The notes: a model not told the origin generated them from the letters alone. A DNA stretch of 64,000 nt from Actinomycetota bacterium (GCA_014360645.1 JACIXD010000010.1:1-64000), one strand, 5' to 3'; positions 26,207-34,302 are shown, counted from the first letter of the stretch. Numbers and translations: made by a program.

Positions 26207-26480
26207 TCAGGACAGGGGCTTGGGCGATCTCTTCGCGCGGCCCGCCCTGTTCCTCAGAAAGGGTTGGATCTTGCGGATGATATACGTCGCCTCCATCCAG
26301 CCAAGATATCTCGCGGCCGTCTTGGCCTCCAGACGCGCGTCCCGCACTAGGCCGGCGATGTTGAGGAGCTGCGCGGTGCGCATAGCGGCCAGCTTCATCA
26401 GGTCCTTGAAACCGAGTATGTTCTCGACGCCGGCGACATCGCGCAGGTATCTCTCCAGGTTTACGACATCATATGTCCTA
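26207..26480 (-). pseudogene. Remnant of a second DUF4143-type AAA ATPase
   Basis: Read on the minus strand from about 26480, the frame gives RTYDVVNLERYLRDVAGVEN, then LMKLAAMRTAQLLNIAGLV, KTAARYLGWMEATYIIRKIQ and FLRNRAGRAKRSPKPLS before a stop. This is the middle section of DUF4143 ATPases (the part linking the ATPase to the C-terminal domain). The Walker motifs and the C-terminal nuclease-like part are absent. It abuts the MITE-like element. It differs in sequence from the broken ATPase at 1864-3230, so it is a separate insertion. Confidence 0.65.
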
Positions 26481-26584
26481 GATATAGAATAATGCGCCCT
26501 TGTTTAAACCCCAGTGATGCGCATGTCCCCTTGCAGGCAGCCCCGGTGCCGGACACCGCTATAATACCCCGGGCCGTACCGTCT

Positions 26585-26750
26585 CGGCAGGCACTCTCCG
26601 AGTTGAAAAGGGAGCAGGCAGCCCGACCGCCATGGTAAACCGGGCAAATCGATGTTGTAAGGTTTCTTCAGGTGCTCTCCGGGTTGAAACAGATCGAGGG
26701 ACCAACCTGCCGTCCCGATAAACCGGACGGATTCGATGAACGGCAAGAGG
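26585..26750. repeat. Two imperfect tandem units of about 81 bp
   Basis: CTCTCCGAGTTGAAA starts at 26594 and CTCTCCGGGTTGAAA at 26675; the following parts also correspond (GGTAAACCGGGCAAATCGAT versus GATAAACCGGACGGATTCGA). The units sit between the ATPase remnant and the Fe-S protein gene and may form part of its leader. No gene is seen here. Confidence 0.6.
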
Positions 26751-26809
26751 TGACGGCTTTCTGGTATCCTTACCTTTGACCCATGAGAGCGAGGGAAAGG
26801 GAGAAAGCC

Positions 26810-27871
26810 GTGTCGGGTAAGGAAGACTACGCGAGGCTGCGGGAGCTGCTGCACGGTATGCCGGGGGGATTCCCCGCCACCGAGAGCGGGGTGGAGATGC
26901 GCATCCTCGCGAAGCTCTTCTCCCCCGAGGACGCGGAGACGGCCGTGTGCCTCGAGCGAGAGCCGCTCCCTCCTTCCGAGATCGCGCGCCGGCTGGGGAC
27001 AGGCGAGGCGGAGGCGGCGGAGAGGCTCGCCTCCATGGCCTCCCGGGGCCTGATCTACCGGGAGGGAGAGGTAGGAGAGGCCCGCTACCGGCTGGAGCAG
27101 TTCATCGTGGGCATCTACGAGTACAACCTCGGCTCCATGGACCGCGAGCTGGCGGAGATGGTCGAGGAGTACATACCCCATATCGGTCTGGCCATGGCCG
27201 GGGCCGAGACCCTGCAGACGCGCTTCGTGCCCGTGGGCTCGGCGGTGGAGGTCGGCCACGCCGTGGCCACCCACGACCACATCCGGGAGCTGGTGCGCGG
27301 GCACGATACCCTCGGGGTCAAGGAATGCATCTGCCGCAAGCAGCAGCGCTTGCTGGGCCGTGGATGCCATAACCCCCCGGAGATATGCCTCATGTTCGGG
27401 GACTTCGCCCGCTACCATCTGGAGAACGGCTGGCCGGGCCGCCGCATCGACGTGGGCGAGGCACTGCGCCTGCTTGACCGCTCGGAGGAACTGGGGCTGG
27501 TGCTCCTGGCCGAGAATGCCCGCGATATCAGGTTCGTCTGTTCCTGCTGCACCTGCTGCTGCTCGGGTCTGAGGATCATGAAGGCTCTCCCCAACCCGGG
27601 AGAGATCCTGCACTCCAACTACCGTCCCCTGCTCGACGAGCGCCCGTGCGACGGCTGCGGCGCATGCGTGGAGCGCTGTCCCATGGAAGCTGTGACCGTG
27701 GACAGCGGATCAGCGGCCATCGAACTCAAGAGGTGCATCGGCTGCGGGCTGTGCGTCGCGAGCTGCCCGCGAGGGGCCATTTCCCTGGCACAGAGGGAGG
27801 ATTTCAAGGCGCCTCCCCCGGACACGCGGGAGACCATGCGCCGCATCCTCGTCGAGCGTGGGATTATCTGA
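26810..27871 (+). CDS. Multi-cluster Fe-S protein with winged-helix and 2x[4Fe-4S] ferredoxin domain
   Basis: A 353-residue protein. Residues about 28-95 look like a winged helix (PLPPSEIARRLGTGEAEAAE). The middle region has a Cys set CIC at 173-175, Cys186 and Cys193, then an unusual run CSCCTCCC at 244-251. The C-terminus is a classical double ferredoxin: CDGCGACVERCP (280-291) and CIGCGLCVASCP (309-320). It probably relays electrons, possibly with DNA or protein binding through the N-terminal domain; a link to CooS is suggested only by neighbourhood. GTG 26810 has GGGAAAGGGAG upstream; the ATG at 26783 has no ribosome-binding site. I do not know a characterised homologue. Confidence 0.85.
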   Translation: MSGKEDYARLRELLHGMPGGFPATESGVEMRILAKLFSPEDAETAVCLEREPLPPSEIARRLGTGEAEAAERLASMASRGLIYREGEVGEARYRLEQFIVGIYEYNLGSMDRELAEMVEEYIPHIGLAMAGAETLQTRFVPVGSAVEVGHAVATHDHIRELVRGHDTLGVKECICRKQQRLLGRGCHNPPEICLMFGDFARYHLENGWPGRRIDVGEALRLLDRSEELGLVLLAENARDIRFVCSCCTCCCSGLRIMKALPNPGEILHSNYRPLLDERPCDGCGACVERCPMEAVTVDSGSAAIELKRCIGCGLCVASCPRGAISLAQREDFKAPPPDTRETMRRILVERGII

Positions 27872-27956
27872 GGGGTCCTGCAGCGCCTCCCGGCCGCGAT
27901 ACTCCCGTGCCCGCCGCCCCGAGAGGGAAGCCCGTCGGTACGCCACCGAAAATATA

Positions 27957-28032
27957 TGGAGCCCCTGGCCGGAATCGAACCGGCGACACATGGATTAGGA
28001 ATCCATTGCTCTGTCCGCTGAGCTACAGGGGC
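27957..28032 (-). tRNA. tRNA-Arg (anticodon CCT), CCA encoded
   Basis: The minus strand folds as GCCCCTG...CAGGGGC acceptor, D-arm TAGCTCAGCGGACAGAGCA, anticodon stem ATGGA/TCCAT around TTCCTAA (anticodon CCT, reading AGG) and T-arm CCGGTTCGATTCCGG. The discriminator T is followed by an encoded CCA (27957-27959). Confidence 0.97.
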
Positions 28033-28925
28033 CCGTGCGCGGGGGCGTTGAACGCCGCCCACGCCAAGAATTATAGCCCGCGACCCGGGCCCCTTCAATT
28101 CCGTAACCTCCAGGCCTTGGCCGCCGCGGCGTGTGCACCGCCGGCACATGCATCGACAGAGCGAGGGCAGGGATCCGATCTTAGACGGCCTATGGTCCTG
28201 GCATCGATCCAGCCAGGGCATATGCATCAACAGAGCGGCGGCAGGGATGCGGAGGCCCGGGCGGGAGCTCCACGGGCGATTCCTGCGTTGACCGCAGGGG
28301 GTTCCCACCGACGGCATACCGGGAACGAACGAGGCCCGGGCGACCATGCCGAACACATGTTTATCGCACGCTCCTAGCACCATGGCAACATGCTCGCTGG
28401 CGACGCATGGCTGCATGGCTGCATATCGGATAGGATCTGAGGTAGGGTGGTAGTGCCCGTGCGGCCGGCAATCCTGTTGCGCAGAGGATCGCCTTCTCCG
28501 GTGATGGCCGGAGACGCACGAGGGGCTGCATGCGAATACCTCGGACAGGAGGACATCGGCCCGTAGGGACGGTTGGCCGGCTCGATGGTCCCCGGCAGGA
28601 AAGGGGGTGCTCAAGGCAGAAAGGACGGGTATTCGCATGTTCGCGATCATCCTGCTGATCGCCTCCCTTGCGGCGGTGCCGGAAAGGACGGAGGAACCGG
28701 GATACACCGACAAGGCATGTGATTCCCGTGCATCCGCCTTTCCCGCACTGAGGGCGTGCGCGCGCCCGCATGCGCGCGATGGCATGCCGGAGCGGGGCCC
28801 GTTTCCGGGGAGGGGCGTCATCGTAAGGCGGAGGTATGGAGCATCTTCTCGGCAAGCTGCTCTTGACCAAAAAATCCCGGAGGTCGTCCTGTCATCCCGC
28901 AGGACCGGGCCGATTCGAGAAGAGC
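28033..28925. other. Gene desert between tRNA-Arg and the cbiM leader
   Basis: About 900 bp with no convincing gene on either strand; the open frames are Arg/Pro-rich and overlap each other. A perfect 12-base inverted repeat, CATGCGAATACC (28529-28540) with GGTATTCGCATG (28628-28639), and several micro-repeats (GCATGGCTGCATGGCTGCAT near 28405) are present. It contains no recognisable cobalamin riboswitch box. Confidence 0.5.
28144..28252. repeat. Imperfect direct repeat, spacing 74 bp
   Basis: GCACATGCATCGACAGAGCG at 28144 recurs as GCATATGCATCAACAGAGCG at 28218, with the following GGGCAGGGATCCG / CGGCAGGGATGCG also matching, about 33 bases per copy. Confidence 0.65.
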
Positions 28926-29036
28926 GGTGGATGGTGGACATCCGGGGACGCAGTCCATGCTACTCCTTGCGAGACCGGTCTCCCGGAAGACCTTTGCCTG
29001 GTGGATGGTGAACCTCCATGGACGCGATCCATGCTA
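28926..29036. repeat. Imperfect direct repeat, spacing 74 bp, next to the cbiM promoter
   Basis: A 37-base block starting GGTGGATGGTGGACATCC at 28926-28962 recurs at 29000-29036 (GGTGGATGGTGAACCTCC), both ending in TCCATGCTA. The second copy runs directly into the TATATT box at 29035-29040. Confidence 0.7.
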
Positions 29037-29300
29037 TATTAATAACGGCACCTGGATGATCGCGCCGCGGTCACGAAGGCCGGGGCGGTTGGCATATCGT
29101 CAGCGCGCCACGAAGGCACGGCGGCGAGAAACCGCGGAGATCTCGTGGCGTTTGCGTTATCGTCGCTCGGGAATAATAGGCACGCGGCCACGAAGGCCGG
29201 GGCGTAACCGGCGCGGGGAGCCACGGAGGCTCTGGCGACGCGAAGTCGCTTGCTACCGTGGTTTTTCTTTTGCCCCGCGAGGAGCAGCGGGAGGTCAGAA
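29035..29300 (+). promoter_or_regulatory. Repeat-rich leader of the cobalt transporter operon with terminator-like hairpin
   Basis: An extended -10 (TGC-TATATT, 29035-29040) is followed by four short hairpins sharing the loop ACGAA or ACGGA: GGTC-ACGAA-GGCC (about 29069), GCC-ACGAA-GGC (29107), GGCC-ACGAA-GGCC (29186) and GAGCC-ACGGA-GGCTC (29218). Then CCACGG (29221) pairs with CCGTGG (29256-29261) around GCGAC-GCGAA-GTCGC, and TTTTTCTTTT follows: an intrinsic terminator just before cbiM. CCCGC/GCGGG at 29274-29291 partly overlaps the Shine-Dalgarno. A regulated leader is inferred; no known riboswitch consensus was recognised. Confidence 0.55.
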
Positions 29301-29303
29301 CAG

Positions 29304-29984
29304 ATGCATATTCCGGACGGCTTCCTCAACACCGGCGTGAGCGTGGTCACCGGGGTGGCGGCGGCGGGGGCCGTGGGCTACGGGCTGCACAAAGCCCGTG
29401 AGGAGCTCGACGAGAGGTCCGTGCCCATGCTGGCGCTCTGCGCCGCCTTCATCTTCGCGGCCCAGATGCTCAACTTCCCCATCGCGGGAGGGACCAGCGG
29501 ACACTTCCTGGGAGGCGCCCTGGCGGCGGTGCTGCTCGGGCCGTGGCTGGGAGGGCTGGTCATAGCCCTGGTGCTGCTGGTGCAGTGCCTGGGGTTCGCG
29601 GACGGCGGACTCACGGCCCTGGGCGCCAACATCTTCAACATGGCCCTCATCGGAACCATCCTCATCTACTACGTCTTTTACGGTTTGAAATCCCTGCTCC
29701 CCAGGGGAAGGACCTATTTTCTGGCCGCCACCGGGTTCTCGGCGTGGCTGTCGGTGGTCCTCGCATCTGGAGCATGCGCCATCCAGCTGGCCATCTCCGG
29801 TACCTCGCCCCTGAGCGTGGCTCTCCCCGCCATGCTGGGCATCCACGCCCTCATCGGCATCGTGGAGGGAGCGATAACCGTGCTCGTGGTCGGAGTGGTG
29901 CTGGCGGTGCGGCCCGACCTCGTGAGGACGCACGATTACCGGCCCGTTGCGGCAAGCTACAGCGAAGCGGAGGTGAGCCGGTGA
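29304..29984 (+). CDS. cbiM: Cobalt ECF transporter substrate-binding component CbiM
   Basis: A 226-residue polytopic protein beginning MHIPDGFLNTGV; the N-terminal Met-His and His2 bind the metal in CbiM/NikM proteins. About seven membrane segments follow, with the family segment FPIAGGTSGHFLGGALAAVLLGP. ATG 29304 has GGGAGGT upstream. Co/Ni specificity cannot be read with certainty, but the partner genes and the B12-rich context favour cobalt. Its stop overlaps the start of the next gene (TGATG). It is preceded by a leader with a terminator-like hairpin. Confidence 0.95.
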   Translation: MHIPDGFLNTGVSVVTGVAAAGAVGYGLHKAREELDERSVPMLALCAAFIFAAQMLNFPIAGGTSGHFLGGALAAVLLGPWLGGLVIALVLLVQCLGFADGGLTALGANIFNMALIGTILIYYVFYGLKSLLPRGRTYFLAATGFSAWLSVVLASGACAIQLAISGTSPLSVALPAMLGIHALIGIVEGAITVLVVGVVLAVRPDLVRTHDYRPVAASYSEAEVSR

Positions 29985-30376
29985 TGAAAGCACGCGACAA
30001 GAGCATCCTCGTTTTCACCCTTGCGGGTCTGGCGCTGGCGGTGGCCCTGGCGCTCATCGTGTCCCCCTGGGCCTCATCCTCTCCGGACGGTCTGGAGAAG
30101 GTCGCCGAGGACAAGGGGTTCCTGGAGAAGGCCGAGGAGACCGACCCGGCGTGGGAGGGCGCTCCCATCCCGGATTACGCCTTTCCCGGCTTCACGCAAA
30201 AGTCGGTGGACGAGGAGACCGGCGAGGTGGTCGAGGAACCCACCCGGCTCGCCACCGCGCTGGCCGGCCTGGTGGGCACGGTGGGCATCTTCCTCCTCGC
30301 CTGGGGGCTTGCCCTGGCGCTGAAGAAGAAGGGCGGAGCGGGAGCGCGGAGCGTCGGCGGTCCCGCCCTGGAATGA
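29984..30376 (+). CDS. CbiN-like PDGLE-domain membrane protein
   Basis: A 130-residue protein with membrane segments at about 9-27 and 90-110 and, after the first, SSPDGLEKVAEDKGFLEKAE, the PDGLE motif that replaces or fuses to CbiN in many cobalt and nickel ECF systems. The extracytoplasmic part is about 60 residues. Its ATG overlaps the cbiM stop (ATGA type), so translation is coupled. It probably helps load metal into CbiM. Confidence 0.9.
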   Translation: MKARDKSILVFTLAGLALAVALALIVSPWASSSPDGLEKVAEDKGFLEKAEETDPAWEGAPIPDYAFPGFTQKSVDEETGEVVEEPTRLATALAGLVGTVGIFLLAWGLALALKKKGGAGARSVGGPALE

Positions 30377-30457
30377 GCTTGCATGGAGACGAGGCCCTGA
30401 ACGCCGTGGCCGGCACAAGGGGCGTCGGTAAAAGGACAACGGGGTGGTAGGCGCCGC

Positions 30458-31213
30458 GTGAAACACGTTTTCCTTGACGAGTACAGCGACCTGCGCAGTC
30501 CCGTCCACCGGCTCGACCCCCGGGCCAAGCTGGTGGGCTTCATCGCGCTCATCGTCATCTGCGTCTCCACCCCTCCCGACCGCTACGCCGCCTTCGCTGC
30601 CTACCTGGGTCTGGAGCTGGCCCTGGTGGCGCTCTCTCGCCTGCCCTGGAGGCACGTGCTCAAGCGCGCCCTCGTCGTGCTCCCCTTCATCCTGGTGGTG
30701 GCCCTTTTCCTCCCCTTCTTCAGCAGGGGAGGCGGCAGCTACAACCTGGGGCCCCTCACCGTCTCCGCCCACGGCCTGCTGGTGCTGTGGAACGTGGCCG
30801 CCAAATCCACGGTGAGCGTGTTGGCGGTGATCCTGCTCTCCTCCACCACCCCCTTTCCGGACCTCATTAAGGGAATGGAGAGACTCAAGGTCCCGTCCCT
30901 TATCACCGCCACCCTCAGCTTCATGTACCGCTACGTCTTCGTGCTCATGGACGAGCTGCAGCGCATGCGGCGCGCCCGCGACTCGCGGGGCTGGAGCGGG
31001 AGGTGGTTCTGGCAGTCCAGGGTCATAGGACATATGATCGCCGCCCTCTTCCTGCGTTCCTATGAGCGGGGAGAGAGGGTTTACGCCGCCATGCTCGCGA
31101 GGGGATACGACGGGAAAACGCGCACCGTCTATCTTTACGCCCTCGGGGCCATGGAGGTCGGCTTCGTATCCATGCTGGTGCTCTTCCCCCTGGGGGCGAG
31201 ACTGATATCATAG
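30458..31213 (+). CDS. cbiQ: Cobalt ECF transporter transmembrane component CbiQ
   Basis: A 251-residue ECF T-component with five to six membrane segments. The two cytoplasmic coupling-helix motifs with the Ala-Arg-Gly signature appear as RRARDSRGW (about 168-176) and AMLARGYDG (about 207-215). The start is GTG at 30458. A gap of 81 bp separates it from the PDGLE gene. It couples ATP hydrolysis by CbiO to metal release by CbiM. Confidence 0.94.
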   Translation: MKHVFLDEYSDLRSPVHRLDPRAKLVGFIALIVICVSTPPDRYAAFAAYLGLELALVALSRLPWRHVLKRALVVLPFILVVALFLPFFSRGGGSYNLGPLTVSAHGLLVLWNVAAKSTVSVLAVILLSSTTPFPDLIKGMERLKVPSLITATLSFMYRYVFVLMDELQRMRRARDSRGWSGRWFWQSRVIGHMIAALFLRSYERGERVYAAMLARGYDGKTRTVYLYALGAMEVGFVSMLVLFPLGARLIS

Positions 31214-31391
31214 GGGGCGGCACGGGGAGGTCCGCAAGCGACGCGCCTGCCGTCGGCCCGCTTGGATGACGGCACGGCAGCGATAGGGCCGGGCCGGGGC
31301 GGGGAAGAATGATGCCGGGCGGTCGCGGGCGGACGGGACCCCGGCCGGGCCGGTCCACACGGCACCGGGAGACGGAGAAGGAGACGGCAAG

Positions 31392-32171
31392 ATGCATCAC
31401 CGACCGGCGGTGGAGATAACGAACCTGCGCTACTCCTACCCCGACGGCACGGTGGCCTTACGGGGAGTGGACCTGCTCATCGAGGAAGGCGAATCGGTGG
31501 GCATCGTGGGTCCAAACGGGGCGGGGAAATCCACCCTCCTGTTGCACCTCAACGGCATCCTGGTCGGGGAGGGCGAGGTGCGCATCTTCGGCCTGCCGGT
31601 GGAGAAGAAGAACCTGCGGGAGATCAGGCGCCGGGTCGGTCTGGTCTTCCAGGACCCCGACGACCAGCTCTTCTCCCCCACCGTGTTCGACGACGTGGCC
31701 TTCGGCCCCATGAACATGGGGCTCTCGAAGGAAGAGGTGGCGGCGGCCGTCTCCCGGGCACTGGAAGAGGTGGGCATCGCGGGCATGGAGAGGCGTTCCG
31801 CCTACCACCTGAGCTACGGCCAGAAAAAACGCGCCGCCATCGCCACCGTGCTCTCCATGAACCCCGACCTCCTGGTGCTGGATGAGCCCTCCAGTAACCT
31901 GGACCCCCGGGCGCGCAACGAGTTCTCGCAGCTCCTGCAGGGGATGAGGATCACCAAGATCCTGGTCACCCACGACCTTCCCTTCGTCTTCGAGAACTGC
32001 GAGCGCGTGGTGGTGATGAGCAAGGGGATGATCATGGCGGACGGCGACGCCTTTTCCGTCTTCTCCGACGAAACCCTGCTCGCAGAGTACGGGCTGGAGC
32101 TGCCGTACGGGTTCTATCCCGTGCCGCGGGGGAAGGAAAGCGAGGCGGGGCGGCGCGAGGCGGAGGGGTAA
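31392..32171 (+). CDS. cbiO: Cobalt ECF transporter ATPase CbiO
   Basis: A 259-residue ABC ATPase: Walker A GPNGAGKST (40-48), Q-loop with the ECF-specific FQDPDDQLFSPTVFDDVAFG, signature LSYGQKKRAAIA and Walker B LLVLDEPSSNLDP, with H-loop THDLPFV. It ends in a short charged tail. It is preceded by 178 bp of G+C-rich spacer without a visible promoter, and is most probably the last gene of the cbiM operon. Confidence 0.95.
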   Translation: MHHRPAVEITNLRYSYPDGTVALRGVDLLIEEGESVGIVGPNGAGKSTLLLHLNGILVGEGEVRIFGLPVEKKNLREIRRRVGLVFQDPDDQLFSPTVFDDVAFGPMNMGLSKEEVAAAVSRALEEVGIAGMERRSAYHLSYGQKKRAAIATVLSMNPDLLVLDEPSSNLDPRARNEFSQLLQGMRITKILVTHDLPFVFENCERVVVMSKGMIMADGDAFSVFSDETLLAEYGLELPYGFYPVPRGKESEAGRREAEG

Positions 32172-32301
32172 GACGGACAGAGGCCGCGCGGGCATCGGCG
32201 CCGCGGGAAAGGGCCGGGCGGTCTGCTCGAGGCGGCCTTTTCGGCCCGGAACCCTGCCCTCAAGGCCTTTTAAGAAGGGGTCCCCGCGCCCGCGGCACGG
32301 G

Positions 32302-32583
32302 TCAGGTGGTCTTCTCGTATTCCGCGAGCTTCCCCAGAAGCCGCTTGATCTCCGCCTTGCAGCGCTTGACCTCCTCGACCTTGGCTTCCGCATCGTCGGT
32401 ATGGGGGTTGAACCTGCAAAAACCGAACTCGAACTCCGTACCGGTGAGGTCCCTGAGCCTTTCCGCCAGCTCGTTCAGCTTCTGCTCGTAATAACGCATC
32501 TCCTCGTCGAGAACCTCGAGCATGGGGTCTTCCACCGCCGCCTCCTTGTCCGTTCCGCTCCCGGGCGGACGCAGCTTGGTCAT
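32302..32583 (-). CDS. Hypothetical coiled-coil protein, 93 residues
   Basis: A small charged protein. Residues about 20-50 (LEVLDEEMRYYEQKLNELAERLRDL) and 66-90 (AKVEEVKRCKAEIKRLLGKLAEY) are heptad-like and predicted to form a coiled-coil hairpin around a short FEFGFCRFNPHTDD segment containing one Cys. ATG 32583 has GGGGAGC directly upstream. No family is recognised and no operon partner is obvious, as it converges on cbiO. Confidence 0.7.
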   Translation of the reverse strand: MTKLRPPGSGTDKEAAVEDPMLEVLDEEMRYYEQKLNELAERLRDLTGTEFEFGFCRFNPHTDDAEAKVEEVKRCKAEIKRLLGKLAEYEKTT

Positions 32584-32913
32584 GCTCCCCGCCGAGCGGA
32601 GAGGGAAAGCCCGGGCCGCCGCCGCGGGTCCCGTCTTTCAAGACCACCATAGAACAACCTCCGGGCGCCGTCAAAGGGGTGGTGTACCGTCTTCGGCCGC
32701 CATGAAACAGGGCGTTCCGACCGGACTTGTCGACACGGCGGGATCGTACCCACTCCACGGTTGATCACCATATTCATCCATGTCGCACGGATGAGTAACC
32801 GTTCGCAGTATGGAGCCCTTCCCGGAGAAACGATGCCCTCTCCCCGCGCCGCGGTGCGCTTTCGAGCGCGGGGCGGGTGGCGCGGGCGAGGCCCGCTCAT
32901 AACCGCGCCTCGT

Positions 32914-33978
32914 TCAGCGCAGCAGGTGCAGGTTGCCGATGTGCACCCGCGTGAGCCCGGCTGCGCGTGCGGCGGCCAGGCATTCCTCCGCCTGGCGGCG
33001 GCCCGTCACCGGCAGGTCGCGCATGGCGTGCTGGGGGTGGAATGCCAGCAGGGAGTAGGGTATGTCCCGGTCCAGCCCCGCGATGAAGGCGGCGATGCGC
33101 CCCACCTCGTCGGCCTCCACATATCCCGGCACCATGAGGGTGCTCGCGACCAGGGGCGGGGGATGCGGGCGTTCCCGCACGCGCGAGGCGGCAGCGGCGA
33201 AATTCTCCAGGGTCCTGCGGTTGGACGCCCCGCACAGGGCGCGGTGCAGCGAGGGGTCGAAGGCCTTGAGGTCGAACTTGACGCAGCCCCCGCTGGCCAG
33301 GCTCATGTCCATGGCCCGGCGCAGGAAGGCGGGGTGCATGGAGCCGTTGGTCTCCCAGCAGATGTGCACCTCCCCCCGCCTGCGGTCGAGGATGAGCTCC
33401 GAGGCGCGGAGGGCGAAGGGCATCTGGGCGGAGGGATCGCCCCCGAACCAGCAGACACAGCCCGTGGTCTCGTCGGCCGCGTCCGCCAGGTCCCGCGGCG
33501 CGTGTGCGGGAGCCAGGCAGGCCGTGAGCATGCGGTACTGCGCGTTCTGGCAGAACAGGCAGTCGAAGGTGCAGGCCCCGAGGAAGACCGCGAGGTTGTT
33601 CCTGCCCCTGTCGCCGTTCCCCGCACACACCCAGTCCGCCACGCAGTTGGTCGGCAGGGGATCGTGATAGTATTCGACCACCCCGCTCCGCGCCGTCCCC
33701 GCGAGGTGGGCTATCCTGCCATTCCTTACCAGGCGCAGCCCACAGTATCCCCTCTCCCCTTCCCACATCGCGCAGGCGTTCCCGCACATGTGGCACGACG
33801 CTCCCCCGGGGGAGACGGGGGGAAGCGCGGGCATCCCGAAGGCGGCACGCGCGCCCGCGTGCGCCCGCTCTATCATCTCCTCGACGGCCTCGCCGCCGGC
33901 GCGCGCGCAGTCGGCACACATCCCCAGGGCTCCCGCCACGGGACGGTTTCCCTCTCCGCAGAGCGGACAGCCCTTCAT
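32914..33978 (-). CDS. Radical SAM protein, PflA/PflX-like, with extra N-terminal cysteine motifs
   Basis: About 354 residues. The radical SAM cluster motif CTFDCLFC (C-x3-C-x2-C) is followed by QN, as in pyruvate-formate-lyase activating enzyme relatives. Before it come two Cys clusters, CPLC...CADC near the N-terminus and CHMCGNACAMWEGERGYCG, which probably hold zinc or Fe-S. The ICWETNGSM segment and IPYSLLAFHPQH in the C-terminal half fit the PflA-like barrel. Its glycyl-radical or other target is not in the window. The Met at 33978 was chosen because GGAGAGG is nine bases upstream; the Met at 33987 sits on it. Confidence 0.85.
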   Translation of the reverse strand: MKGCPLCGEGNRPVAGALGMCADCARAGGEAVEEMIERAHAGARAAFGMPALPPVSPGGASCHMCGNACAMWEGERGYCGLRLVRNGRIAHLAGTARSGVVEYYHDPLPTNCVADWVCAGNGDRGRNNLAVFLGACTFDCLFCQNAQYRMLTACLAPAHAPRDLADAADETTGCVCWFGGDPSAQMPFALRASELILDRRRGEVHICWETNGSMHPAFLRRAMDMSLASGGCVKFDLKAFDPSLHRALCGASNRRTLENFAAAASRVRERPHPPPLVASTLMVPGYVEADEVGRIAAFIAGLDRDIPYSLLAFHPQHAMRDLPVTGRRQAEECLAAARAAGLTRVHIGNLHLLR

Positions 33979-34066
33979 CCCGCCCATCCTCTCCGCTCAC
34001 CGTTGACCATGACACCCCTCATGACCGCTTCATATCCCCGGCGAAGGGGTGAAGTCAAGGGGGCAG
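33979..34066. other. Short spacer before the tandem duplication
   Basis: Nothing recognisable; it is the upstream region of the radical SAM gene. Confidence 0.3.
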
Positions 34067-34302
34067 GTTGCCATGCGCGGCGGCGTAATGCCCGGACCTC
34101 CTCACCCAGTGCGGCGGCGAGAGCGGGCAGCCTGGCGGGGTTATCAGGTCATATCCGTGGGACCGCGAGAAGGCGCCCTCCCGTGTTGCCATGCGCGGCG
34201 GCGGGATGCCCGGACCCCCTCACCCGGTGCGGCGGCGAGAGCGGGCAGCCTGGCGGGGTTATCAGGTCATATCCGTGGGACCGCGAGAAGGCGCCCTCCC
34301 TT
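34067..34302. repeat. Tandem duplication, unit 118 bp
   Basis: A block beginning GTTGCCATGCGCGGCGGC at 34067 is repeated at 34185 with very few differences (the segment TATCAGGTCATATCCGTGGG is identical in both). A weakly similar start of a third unit follows at 34303. The unit is non-coding as far as can be seen and carries the G+C-rich hairpin-prone block GATGCCCGGACCCCCTCACC. Confidence 0.85.

Noticed and set aside
27957-28032. tRNA gene as attachment site of an integrated element
   Set aside because: No integrase, and no second copy of the tRNA 3' end was seen in the window.
28361-29011. Small genes in the desert after tRNA-Arg (open frames on both strands)
   Set aside because: Overlapping frames without ribosome-binding sites, with Arg/Pro-rich composition and no family motif.
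28033-29303. Cobalamin riboswitch before cbiM
   Set aside because: Searched by eye for the GCCACTG B12 box and the AGGTGCC start; neither occurs in the expected arrangement, so no known riboswitch is claimed.
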